This document shows, piece by piece, positions 50,778 to 61,200 of a DNA stretch of 64,000 bases (position 1 is the first letter of the stretch; every line of letters starts with the position of its first letter). The stretch comes from Leishmania mexicana MHOM/GT/2001/U1103 (Eukaryota > Euglenozoa > Kinetoplastea > Trypanosomatida > Trypanosomatidae): positions 433,001-497,000 of the forward strand of contig NC_018333.1 of NCBI RefSeq assembly GCF_000234665.1, in the 5' to 3' direction. Below the pieces are notes generated by a model. That model saw only the letters and a program-made list of their open reading frames with translations, did no database searches and was not told the DNA's origin. The position numbers and the translations under genes are program-made.

Positions 50778-51572
50778 GCTGCCCACAATCCGGTGCCGTG
50801 TTGCCCTGACTCTCGCCTGCCGTGTCGGCCATGACGAGATTGTCGCGGAGCAGCACCGAGGTGAGGGGTAGAGTGGCGGCCGCCAACGCCCTTCCTGGTC
50901 GGCCGCTCCCGCAGAAGAAAGTGGCTGCCTGTTGTGCTCCTTCCCTCTGCGCACTAGAGCGAGTGAGTGAGTGTGCGCACCGAGATGGACATGCATCTCT
51001 CTCCTACACGGACACACAGGCGCGCGTGTACATGCGCATGCCCGTTCGGGTAACGCGCAGCTGTCTGCCTCCCCCCTCCCATCTCGCCCCCTCTCTCCCC
51101 TTCCCCTTGTCTCTTCCGCCCCACACCGCTCTACGCGGCTGACCTGCATGGACCGCCGTTGGCGCCCTCCTCGCAATGAAACGCCAGAACGAACGCTGAC
51201 CGCTCTCCTCTTCCCTCCCCCTGCCGCGTCTCCTCCCTCGAAGCCTCTCTGTTTCTCTCTTCGCTTGCGTTGTACGCCTGCTGATCCGCTCAACGCTATT
51301 CCGTGTGCGCCTCTGCTGGCTTGCGGCGACTCTCGGCACAGTGCTGCACTCGCACATATTTCTCTACACCCGGCGACATACACAGGCGCTCGCACACATT
51401 CGTTGCGGTCGTGGCAGCCCCTCCTGTTCCGGCTCTCGCGCGCACACAGCCTCCTGTCACGCAAGGCGACCATATTTATTCATTCCCCAGCTCGGCTCCG
51501 CCCCCTCAAGCTGACAAGGCTGGCGGCGTGTACAGTTCTCCTCCGCCTCCAGCTCTGCAGTCCCCTTCCAAC
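50778..51572 (+). other. Upstream region of PLAC8-C
   Basis: Near-identical to the region upstream of PLAC8-B. The CT-rich tract at about 51198-51268 and CACAG at about 51381-51385 are the probable trans-splicing signals. Confidence 0.5.
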
Positions 51573-52100
51573 ATGCAGCCAGCTCCGCTCTATCAGAAGC
51601 CTAAGGGCGACGCTCCGTATTACCAGCCGCAGGGGGCCGCACAGAACGCTTACAACGGTAACCCAATGAATGCGCCAGCCAGTCGCTCTGCGGTCCAAAA
51701 CCGTGACGGTCTGTGGCACTACTCACTGTGTGTGTGCTGTGAAGACATGGACTCGTGCTGCGAGGCGTGTTGCTGCTTCCCGTGCCAGGTGAGCCGGCAG
51801 TGCAATATGCTCATGAACAGCCGCAGGGAGATCCACTGGCCGTACTGCTTGCTCATGACTCTGTGTGACTTTACCTTGTTCATTTTTAGTGTTTCGTGCG
51901 TCTTTGCCAGCGAGACACGTCGCCTAGCGCGTGAGCGGTACGGCATTTCCGGCAGTAGCCTCGAGGATTGTTGCTTGGCCTACTGGTGCCGGACCTGCTC
52001 TACGCAGCAGGTGCTGCTGGAGATGACCACGATGAACGAATTCCCAGGCGCCACGTGCTACGAAGCTGCCCCTCAGCCCATGGGGAACCGGATGGTCTAA
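51573..52100 (+). CDS. PLAC8-family Cys-rich protein (copy C)
   Basis: A 175-residue PLAC8 protein. From ATG 51573 it has a Pro/Gln/Tyr-rich leader (MQPAPLYQKPKGDAPYYQ), then the PLAC8 core (WHYSLCVCCEDMDSCCEACC, CFPCQVSRQCNMLMN), a hydrophobic segment and a second Cys cluster (LEDCCLAYWCRTC). Its core WHYSLCV is shared with copy A (WHYSLCV) rather than with copy B (WRYPLCV), even though the DNA around it is almost identical to copy B. It keeps the Cys-rich motif better than copy B, so it is the better candidate for the ancestral functional form. The role is unknown; membrane association is likely from the hydrophobic segment. Confidence 0.85.
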   Translation: MQPAPLYQKPKGDAPYYQPQGAAQNAYNGNPMNAPASRSAVQNRDGLWHYSLCVCCEDMDSCCEACCCFPCQVSRQCNMLMNSRREIHWPYCLLMTLCDFTLFIFSVSCVFASETRRLARERYGISGSSLEDCCLAYWCRTCSTQQVLLEMTTMNEFPGATCYEAAPQPMGNRMV

Positions 52101-52159
52101 CCGTGTCTCTTGGCAGCTCCCAATGCCGAGGAGGAAGGGTGGGGGCGCTGCGAAAGGTA

Positions 52160-52259
52160 NNNNNNNNNNNNNNNNNNNNNNNNNNNNNNNNNNNNNNNNN
52201 NNNNNNNNNNNNNNNNNNNNNNNNNNNNNNNNNNNNNNNNNNNNNNNNNNNNNNNNNNN
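52160..52259. other. Assembly gap (100 N)
   Basis: Exactly 100 Ns in the 3' UTR of PLAC8-C. The matching interval in unit 1 (47072-47279) is 208 bases, so the N-run looks like a fixed-size placeholder. Confidence 0.95.
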
Positions 52260-52766
52260 TCTTGGACCCCCTGCTCTTGTTGATGGCGCGGCTATGATGT
52301 GGTGCCGCACTGTGTGTGTTCTCTGCTTCTCTGTGCCTCACTCACTGCTCTAATTGTGCTTACCTTGCGCTCCCCCTCGTGCTGCCTCCCCGTTGCCTTC
52401 CGTCTCACTCCCGCCTCGCCGCCATTTCTCCCTGGCGCCGTTGCCGCGTTGGAGGCGCTGCTCTTGCGTCTGCTCTCCTGACCTCATCGTTTTTTTGTTT
52501 CCCGACCGCTCCCTCCTGTCGTCCCCTTTCCCTCGCCGGGACCGGGTCGCGGCCGCCTTCCCTCTCCCCCCGTGCCACTCACCCACCGTCTGCGCCATCG
52601 TGTTTATCTCCTCTTTATTTTCGGGTGCGTATGCGCGTCCTTTTCTGTCCCCCCAACTCAGCCAGCGTTGTCTTTTCGCCTTCTGCTTTCACTTCCGCCG
52701 TGCTCCTGCTTTACGTTGTACGAACGGTGCACCGCCATTTCTTTTTCTTTGCTTGGTTGCTTTACG
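52260..52766 (+). other. Spacer between the gap and DIRE 2
   Basis: Matches 47280-47786 of unit 1. CT-rich, no gene seen. Confidence 0.5.
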
Positions 52767-52843
52767 CCCCTGACGATGCCGGCCGCCTCCGTGCGTGGCA
52801 TCAGGGGCCCGTGCCCCCACCCTCTTAGCGTCGGCGGGCAGGC
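52767..52843 (+). promoter_or_regulatory. Pr77-like 5' signature of DIRE 2
   Basis: Same pairings as in DIRE 1: P1 52767-52773 with 52801-52807, P2 52778-52781 with 52832-52835, P3 52782-52786 with 52795-52799. Confidence 0.6.
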
Positions 52844-53096
52844 GTGCGCTGGCGGTGTGCCGGGGCGACTTGCGGTCACACCGACGTTTGTCCCGGATCG
52901 CTGCGGATCGCGTCGACGATTCAGCAGACATATGCGTCCGCCTGGCGCCTCTCTGCGTGAGCTTCGTTGTGGTGATGTCGAGCGTCATCCTGGTCCTGGC
53001 CTGCGCTGTGTGCAGTGGCGTTGCAGTGGGCTGAGCGACGCCAAACGGTGCTGGTCGGGCCGGTTCCTTTGGGGAGTCGTCGATACGGGCCTGTAG
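52776..53096 (+). pseudogene. DIRE 2 ORF start with 2A-like motif
   Basis: Identical reading to the DIRE 1 leader. The 2A-like motif (core GDVERHPGP) is at 52953-52997. It ends at the same TAG (53094-53096). Confidence 0.75.
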
Positions 53097-54366
53097 GGCA
53101 TTTGGCGTGCCTGGTTTTCCGCCGTCCGGTGTAGCGGGGAAACGGAGCACGGTGGTGGCGTCTCTGTGCTCGTGCAAGAGGACACGCGCGTAGGTGTAGG
53201 CCCTCTCGCTCTGGAGAGCGAGGTTGCAGCCGTGGCGGTGTGGCTTTACTGCGACGACCTTACCAGAAGAATGCACTTCGCGTCCGGCTACACATCTAGG
53301 AGTGACCTGGCTGCACGGGAGGTTCTCGACCGGGTACCCAGTGACGCGGGGCCCGGTCCTCGCGTCATGGGAGTGGACGCCGCCTCGCACCACCCGATGC
53401 GTGACACGAAAGGGCTACCGGACCGGGCTGGGGCCATTCTGCACGAGGGGCTCCATGCCAAATACTTGGCATGCGGAGGCCCACGAGGATCGGTCGTAGA
53501 CCCTCTTCATCGTTGTGGTGGGCTCGCTGCGTGTGGTGCTCAACAAAACGCGCGGACTGCGCCACGCCTCCCTCGCTGACGATGTCGCACTCCTCACACG
53601 CTTCCCAGACAAGGCTGCCATACGGGCCGCAGTGCAGCCCGCCCTCTGGAGGGTGTGACACTGGACGCTGGGGCGCTTTGTGGGGATGAGCGCTCGCCTT
53701 TCGAGAAGAGGGAACACGAAGCACACACTCTCTGGTGCGCGACACCGCAGCCAGTGGCAACTCCCCGTTGCCCGCGCGCACTTGGAAGCTGATCGCTACC
53801 CCTGTCTCCTCGGCCTGGGCCTCCAGCCAATGCCGCGCCCTGCTCAACACGCGGCAGAAGTTATCGAGGCGGCCACGGCTGAACTTGCCAGGCTGTGGGC
53901 GGTCTGCCGGCACAAATTCGGCCGGTCAACGGCTCTCCTCCGCTCTTGCCGCACCGCCCTTCTTGAACGAGCGCTACTGTACGGTGCCACCGCGTGGTGG
54001 GGCCGCGCTAGCAGAGACTGGAGGAGGTCCCTTGAACACCTTCACGCTGGTGCAGCCGCGGCCATAGTGGGTGCCGCGATGTGCGCAGAGGGCAGAGACC
54101 TACCCGAGGAGGCCGATCTACTGCCCCTCGACTTCACAGTGCTGCTGCGCCGCACCCGCCTGTGTTTGCTGCGAGGGCGACCCACCTGGCGTTGTGCCCG
54201 ATATGTGCTACGCCCGACTCGCGGGTCGCTCGAGGCTGAGAGCACGCCTCGCTTCACGTTGTGGTGGTGCACGCAGTGGCCCCACTACGCACACGCCACT
54301 CGCGCTGCATGCGCTCCCCCCTCGAGTGTCCATCGCTGCCCTCCGGTCCCCCCTTCAGGCCGATAG
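53097..54366 (+). pseudogene. DIRE 2 endonuclease and reverse transcriptase remnants
   Basis: Same broken frames as DIRE 1: the endonuclease-like block up to 53579, the LADD site at 53572-53583 in the +1 frame, and the thumb-like frame 53680-54366. Confidence 0.65.
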
Positions 54367-54696
54367 ACTGTGAGCTGCTTGTGCGCAGGCGCGTGCTTAT
54401 CCGCGGGCCGCTTCCGCCTGACACACCCATTCCTGTCAAGGGCGTGTGTGCTGAGGAGAGGGCGGAATGCACCTGCTGTGCCAGACTCATGGCGGGGTCC
54501 CGCCCGTCGCGGCGCATGCGGGCACGCCATGCAGACGCGCGCGCACCCCCTCCTCCCGCGACATGGACGGGAAGGGCAGATGGCGACAGCGAGCCCCCAG
54601 GCAGCAACGCCGTGCTGAGGCAGGCCCCGGGGTGCGGAGGTGCGGGCGCTGTGCTGCCGGCCATAGCTGGCACGGTGTGTCGCATCCACACAACGC

Positions 54697-55269
54697 ATGC
54701 GGAGGTGGGGCGAGCAAGGCGTGGAGAAGTCCATGCCGATCGACGCCAAAGCGCATGTGTGCGAGGCATGCGGCATCTGCTACATCCGCCCTGGCGGGCC
54801 GATGCGGCACAGGTGCCGGAGGCATGGCGAGAGCACGCCGAATGGCACCAATGAGTCCCCCAGACTCCCATGTGGAGAGTCGCCGCGCCACATGACGGGA
54901 TGCCGCGGCTTGAAGCGACTGAGGGCGAGGCACGGCACACGGGCAGAGCGCAGGGCCCTCCCAGGCCCTGGCCTGATGCTGACCGGCTTCCTCCTCGAGC
55001 TCACGCGGCACGCGCCTGGGCCGCCCCCTGCTAGCCGCACGGCAGGCGCCACCGCCAACGCCCTGGAGCAGGACGCTGGGCGTAGGCTGCCTGGATCGAG
55101 GCGTGCTGCCCACACCCAGGTCGGTGTGGTTCCGATGGCGCAGGACGTACTCGGAGAAGGGACGAGGAAGGACAAGAAGAGCCGGTTATCGACACATGGG
55201 CCGATTCGACGGCCGACGGCTTCTCGCAGACGACCAGGCTTCAGCCGCCGTGCCACAGAGGTAGGGTGA
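54697..55269 (+). pseudogene. DIRE 2 C2H2 finger region
   Basis: Carries the same complete C-x2-C-x12-H-x4-H finger as DIRE 1, at about 54753-54825. One C-to-T change at 55222 alters a residue near the end (Pro to Ser). Confidence 0.6.
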
Positions 55270-55328
55270 ACTGTGGCTGCATGCGCGCACTTGCTGACGT
55301 GGTTATGGTAAAATGATACGCCGAACGG

Positions 55329-56957
55329 AGTAATTGAGGATATTTTTGGCGAGTTGTTGTTCTTTTTTTTCGGTTTAAAATTTTTTTTTGAGGTCGCCTG
55401 TGTTTGATGTTGTTCTGTGCGTGCTTTGGGGACGAAATGTTTTGGTGTAATTCGTTAGGTTGGTGTTATTTGGATTCGGGATGGACTGAAAACGGACAGA
55501 CCCGGACGGAGGAGGGAAGCAGCAGTGATCACGGGCACGTAGCGCCGGTGCGGAGTGTGTGGTTGCGGGGCGGAGGGGGGCTGATTGGACGGCGTTACAT
55601 TCTGATTTCATTTGTCCGTTTTTTGCTGAAATTTGATTTTTTTCTTCTCGAGGGTGTGTGTGTGGGGGGGGGGCGGTACCGATATATTGATTTTCTTGTT
55701 CCCCCCACTCTCCCCCTCCCTCCCTTCACCATTCTTGTCTTGTTCGACGTCGTCTCCCTCTTTGCTTTTTGTTTTTGTGTTTTTGTGCGGTTTTGCCCAC
55801 ACCATGAGTTCATTCTTTATTTTTGTATGTGCGCATTGTGCACACACATATATATATATGGGTGTATGGATATACAGATGCACCGATATACATGGTGTGG
55901 TGTGTGTGCGTATATCTGTCTGTGTGTGTGTGTAAATGCATACATGTCCAGTTTGACATGTATCGCGTTTGTTCGCCATATGGCTCTCTCTCCGCCTGTC
56001 AACCTTCACAAGGGTTGTTGCAGGTGGTTGCTTCTTCTTTTGTTGTTGTTGTGGCTGCTGTGTACGAGTGTGCCCCGTGTGGACATGTGCGTCGGCGGGG
56101 GTGTTGAACAACGAAGGCGTTCTTTTATTATTATTATTATTTTCGCTATTGCTGTGCTAGTGGGTCTGGGCTCATGGTTTTGCTGTGCTCTGCGTGTCGG
56201 TGGGGCCTTCTGTGCCGACGTCGTCTCCACAGGCGTCTGTGCATGGGCTGTGCGTCCCCTTTAGAGGAAAACAATACGCACCGAAGAAAAGGAATCGACA
56301 AACAAAGGGGTGGGGGAGGGGGCGGGAGGAGGACAGGTGGGATGCGCTGCGCACCCCTCCCCCGCCCCGCCACCCCGGGAGGGAGTAAAAACAAAAACGT
56401 AACAAACAACCGACATCCACCGAAGAAAGAAAAAAGAGGATGTGTCGTAACATGTACGGAATGGAACGGTGGGGTGCGGGAGGAGGCAGGGAGTGGGCGG
56501 ACGGTTTCGTGCACGCACGCCCGCTGATGCGCAGATGGGCACACCGAAGGGACGTAGATACAGACGCGGCAAGCAACCTGTCCTCTCCCGTCGTGCTCCT
56601 GTGCCTTCTTTCCTGCCCCAGCCGTTCCCTGATTCGCCGCGTGTATGGCTAAGCTGAGGTGTGTAGCACACAAGGGAGGGTGAGTGAGGCTGGAGCGGGA
56701 GGGGGAGGGGAGGTGGCGAATAAGGCCAGCAGTACGACCGTTTAGGTCTTTCACTGTCGACGTCTGGTTGCCCCTGATGGACCGAATCCTTCGTTCCCCT
56801 TTTTCCTACCTGCGCCGTGTGTACCTGGCTGCGCCCCCCCTCCCCCCTCTTTGTCCCTCCCCAAACAGCGCTAACCGTGAGTGATTCTGCAAAAGATTAT
56901 TATGCCACATCTGAACAGTCCTGCGCGAAGTTCTTTTGTATGAGTTGATACTTTAGC
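55329..56957 (+). other. Long AT/GT-rich spacer after the duplication
   Basis: No gene seen. Composition shifts to T- and GT-rich: T-runs at 55363-55389, GT repeats at 55655-55672, TA runs at 55849-55859, GT repeats at 55919-55933, and an (ATT)n stretch at 56125-56142. Open frames here translate into Cys/Val/Phe-rich or Leu-run sequence typical of UTR repeats. Confidence 0.5.
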
Positions 56958-57347
56958 TTGACTCTTTTGGAGGCGAGCCGACGCCAACAGCATGGATCAC
57001 GGACCTGGTCACCGGTCTCAGACACTGGGCCGCCATCCCCCGCAGCCGCGGTACACAATGCGACGCGCGACGGCAAGCGATACCTGGCGGCGGCCGTCCC
57101 GCACCAGAGGAACAAGGGCGCTGAGCTCACGAGACGACAGGCGACCATCCTCGCCCAGCACCGCACCGGCTACTCTTGTGCTCTAACGGTTTTGACATGT
57201 GCAGTTCTGAATCGAATGCATTTGGTTCCTCATAGGGTCTCGGTGGCGGTGGGGGACGGAGCGCGGCGGAAGGCTGGGCAGGCGAAAAGGGGCACGTTTT
57301 ACGTCGGCTGCAATGAATGTCACGTTCCTGGGACAAGGACGCGTTGA
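56958..57347 (+). mobile_element. Possible DIRE relic (RNase H/C-terminal region)
   Basis: A 129-codon open stretch with no good ATG. The segment ELTRRQATILAQHRTGYSC resembles the L-x-R-x-[ED]-x-x-x-x-x-L-R-T-G-H block near the end of the RNase H region in ingi/L1Tc elements, and a Cys pair follows (GCNECH). No 5' signature, RT motif or finger is visible nearby. The assignment rests on one short motif, so it is weak. Confidence 0.35.
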
Positions 57348-58280
57348 TGCGACAGTGGTGATGCCGTGTGACGTGCTTTGTTGACGTCGTGTACTTCTAA
57401 AAGATGCGAAATATAAACAACAACAACAAAGAAAACGAAAAGGACACCGCACGACGGAGTAAAGCGAATGACGGGGGTGCCGCGCTGTGATAGATCGGCT
57501 TGATCCTCCAGGGTCGTTGCTCTCTCCTCCGAATGCCTACGTGTGTGTGTGTCTGCAATCCCGTGAAGGGTGGAGCACTTCAACCTGTTGTGCCCTTTTT
57601 GGAATGTAGGTTTTCTTTTCCAGCGAGGAAAAGGGTCAGCTGAAAGTGCGCAGCGCGTTCACTAGATGCTTCATCGGTGTGCCTTGGCGCCTCTCTTCCC
57701 TTGGCTTCCTGTCATGGCTTCCTCGGCACAGCACACCAACCTTTTCGCTTGTCTAGTCACGCTACATCACTGAGTTTTTCTCCATTTTCTTGTGATGTGT
57801 TAACGACCGTATTATCGACATTGCGAGTGGGCACTGTCAGCGGCGAGCTTTGACAGGTGTGGCTGTAAGTGTGCTTGCATGGAGGTGTGCACAAACCCCT
57901 TCATGAAACCGTTTCGTCACCGCTGCCGCTGGACTGCTTTAGCGTCACCTCCTCTCCACATCCACCGCTTCAGCGGTAAAGCACGAACCGGCATCGCTGG
58001 AGTACGATATCAGAGCTGTGTGTACACACACACACGCACAGAGACAGATTTACGCCGGTGCACGAGGCACACCTTGGACGAAGGGACAGGGACTGCGCGG
58101 GAGAAGGGGCGGTGGCGGAGAGGGGGTCGAGCAGATAGCTCACACATCGAAAGACAAGGCAGAGTGAGTGTGTGTGTGTGTGTCAACCTTGTCCACTCCT
58201 GATCCCTTTTTCAACGAAAGGGACATCACCGTAGTGGAACGGAAAACTGCACCGGCACCTCACCTCTTTTTCTTTTTTTT
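57348..58280 (+). other. Spacer before the 1,472-residue protein gene
   Basis: No gene seen. CA and GT short repeats lie at 58021-58034 and 58167-58182. A CT/T-rich tract (58259-58280) abuts the next ATG, and AG dinucleotides near 58219 and 58234 are possible acceptors. Confidence 0.45.
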
Positions 58281-61200
58281 ATGTGTATGCATGTTGCCCT
58301 TATGCGACGTCTCGTCTGTGCGCCATCGTACTACGGTCTGACCGCTTCACGGAGAGCGTCCCTGCACCCCTCTCATTCCCTGTTCGCGTACGCTGACAAT
58401 GGAACTTGTCGGACACCGCAAGCAGTGCGGCATTGCGCCAGCGCCTGCGATTCGAGCACAGCAGACCACAGGGGCCACGAGGCAGCTCATCTCTCGCATA
58501 CCAGTTGCCAACGGCGCATCAGCAGCTTCGACAGACCACCGCTTTTGCGGCCTCCTCTGACGCCATGCAGCATTGGCGGGACGCCCTTCATGTATCTCCT
58601 CCAGCGCATTATCGTGGACAAGACAGAGAGGTTGTTTCACATGAGGAGGGAGGCGCTTGAGTTCCTCTGCAATGTCGCCGCCGGCGACTCAGCAACTCGC
58701 CGTCATGACAACGCCACCGAGGAGGCGACGACTCGCGAACGGCGCATGCGAGGAGCCTTGCTGCAGGTCGCACAACCTGCATTGCATTCCTCTCTGCAGC
58801 AGAAAGAAAACTCACTGTTCACGGTCTGCCTGCAACGCCCAGAAGGTCATGTGTGCGTCCCCGCCGTGGTGGGTGAGACGTACGTGTTTCTCCGCTCTCA
58901 AGGTGTGGACGTGGCGGCGTGGTGGGAGCGCTATTACACTACCTTTATTCGACCAAGCATGGTAGAACGTCCTGGCAGCGAGGGTATGGTTGTCACGGCG
59001 GCGACCGATGTCAGAGACGTGGAAAGAGTGGCAGCATCCCCGGCGACAGACGATTGCGGTCCCAACGCCGAATGGAATGGTGCAACTCGGCCGCCTCCAC
59101 TTTACTGGAAGCTCGATTGGGGCTTAAGGCCGGTTTTCTCTACTCACGTGACCACTTCGCACAGCGGAGACGTATTCGCGGTGCCACTGCTGTCGTTTGA
59201 AGAACCTGCACCTTGGGGGGTAGCTCCCGCGAAGACGCAAACCGATGGGTGGGTGCGAGGTAGCGATGGCGTACCGGCCTCGACGGGTGCGGTAGCTGCT
59301 GCCCTTGCGAGCCCGCCAACCAGACAGTCTGTCTGGATCCCTGTGTGGCTCATTCGCCATCTTCCCTTCTTCCCCATTCCGTTTCCGTCGACCAACGCGG
59401 AAGGCGAGCCGCGACAAAGACGAAGTGCTGAGATGCGGTACAATGACGCAACATTCGCCTCCGCAGGATCGCCGCTGACGTCGCACGACCGCGACTCGTG
59501 CATGGGAGAGGAGAATGAGCGAGTGCCCCTGCAGCGCGATGGCGAGCCAGAGACGACGGAAGCGGACTGTCTGCTGTCCAGGCAGGACGCCGTCTCGCGT
59601 ACCAACGCTTTCGACGATGTCCCTCTTGGGGTAAACAGGGCTGATACCAGACCTTGCACTAGTTGGCGCACGCCACAGACTTTCATATCGACACCGCGGC
59701 TGCACACACGCGCACCACAGAATCAGCTGGATAAGGAGTGGGGGCATCCGTTCTTCGACGATCTACACAGTGTTAGCGACATTGGCAATCGGAGCCCCCG
59801 GCACGCTACATTAACCTCGAGCGGTGATCATGATACCGCAGCGCATGACATGATCTATGGACAGGCGTTGCGGCACTTGCAGCGGGTGCGAGAATCCTCT
59901 ACCTTTGCGCTCGATCTCGAGTTTTCTATTGGTTGCTTGCCAACCAACACCACCACCGGCGCGTTTTCCGCAGCACTAACAGCGGAGTGGCCGTCACCGT
60001 TATCGTCGTGGAAGCTTCGGAGTACGCCTTGGAGGTGCCTCAGCAGTTTCTGGGCAACCAAGGCCGACCCTGCGAGCTCCCTCGCCGCGGACTACGTGTT
60101 TCCTCTTCAAGCGTATCCACTGCTTCGGTACCGTTCACTTCTTCGAAGGCGTGTGGGACATACCGCGATATCGACCTGCCGGCCGCATCTGGGCTCCTCA
60201 GCATGGAGTACCCTTAATCGTCTGGAAAAAGACACCACCTCTTCGAGGTGGGTACGGTACCCTTTTCAGCCCTGCGGTGCAGCGCAACAGCACACCGACG
60301 TGGGCGCGCAGCTACGTGCGCACAGATGGATCGATGGGGAAAGTCCCCTGAATCGGATGTCGCCAACAACCGTAGCCGGTGATGATCCCTATCGTAGCGA
60401 AGTTTTTGTCGCAGCGCGGCGCGCCCCCGTCTTTCACGTTCTCCTAAGCAACGCTTGGGCCGAGCGAGTAGCGTTCTTTGGTGTGCATTATGTCAGTGTG
60501 GATGCTACGGCATTGTCGTGCCTCTTCGACTCGACCGTGTGTGTGCAGCAGGCGGTGCCGCTGGAGGTGACGGGAACCGTCTTCAAGGCTGGGCTGCGGT
60601 CTACTCGCTACAGGCAACAACACTCGTGCCTACGTGCTGGGCCGCAGCGCGTGTTCACGGTGAAAGACGGTGAAGGCGGTGCCTGTGCGTCGCCGCACAG
60701 GTTCGCCGATCGAGGGACAGAACCGCGACTGCCGTTATTTGCGGTCGCCATGAAGAAGCTCGAGGCAGCTGAGGCGGCAGCCGCGGCGCCGGTGAACGCA
60801 CAAGACAATGCGGCTGCAACCCTTGGTGGAGGAGGTGAGCTTGGTTCCACCTTAGCTGCCGCCCCATGGCTGGCGCGGCTGCGGGCGATTCGGAATGAGT
60901 GTGAGAGAGGCAAGTGCGAGCCGCAGGTGTCGCCGATGGAGCGCGTCGTGAGAATGCGCACGTCGCGTCATTCTCTCTCCTTTCTTTTTCAGTCCCCGTA
61001 CTGGGTCGAGGTGGCGGAACTGTACAGGCGGTGGGGCGTCCGTGTTGCACCTGGGACGGTGCCGCTCCTCATCTGTGGGAAACCGTATGTGAACGCAGAA
61101 CAAACAACAGATGCGTCACGCTTTTCGCCAAGTACATGCGTGCCTCACCTCATGCAAGAGGTGCTGTGCGGCAAGGGACTGGGGACCTGCACGTGGGCCG

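Larger units (their letters stand above)
52767..55318 (+). mobile_element. DIRE 2: degenerate ingi/L1Tc-related retroposon
   Basis: Second copy of the 2.55-kb element, with the same stops and frameshifts as DIRE 1. I found two differences: G/A at 49623/54603 (Gly to Ser in one frame) and C/T at 50242/55222. Shared inactivating changes mean the element was already dead when the unit was duplicated, so this is a segmental duplication and not a second insertion. Confidence 0.85.
50768..55328 (+). repeat. Tandem duplication, unit 2 (PLAC8-C + DIRE)
   Basis: Near-identical direct copy of unit 1 in the same order and orientation, interrupted by 100 Ns. Allowing for the gap, its true length should be about 108 bases more than drawn. 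Confidence 0.95.

Noticed and set aside
55404..56264. 286-codon + strand frame rich in Cys, Phe and Leu
   Set aside because: Translated from GT and T-rich microsatellites (runs of Leu, Ile and Val-Cys). Not protein-like apart from hydrophobicity, with no family motif.
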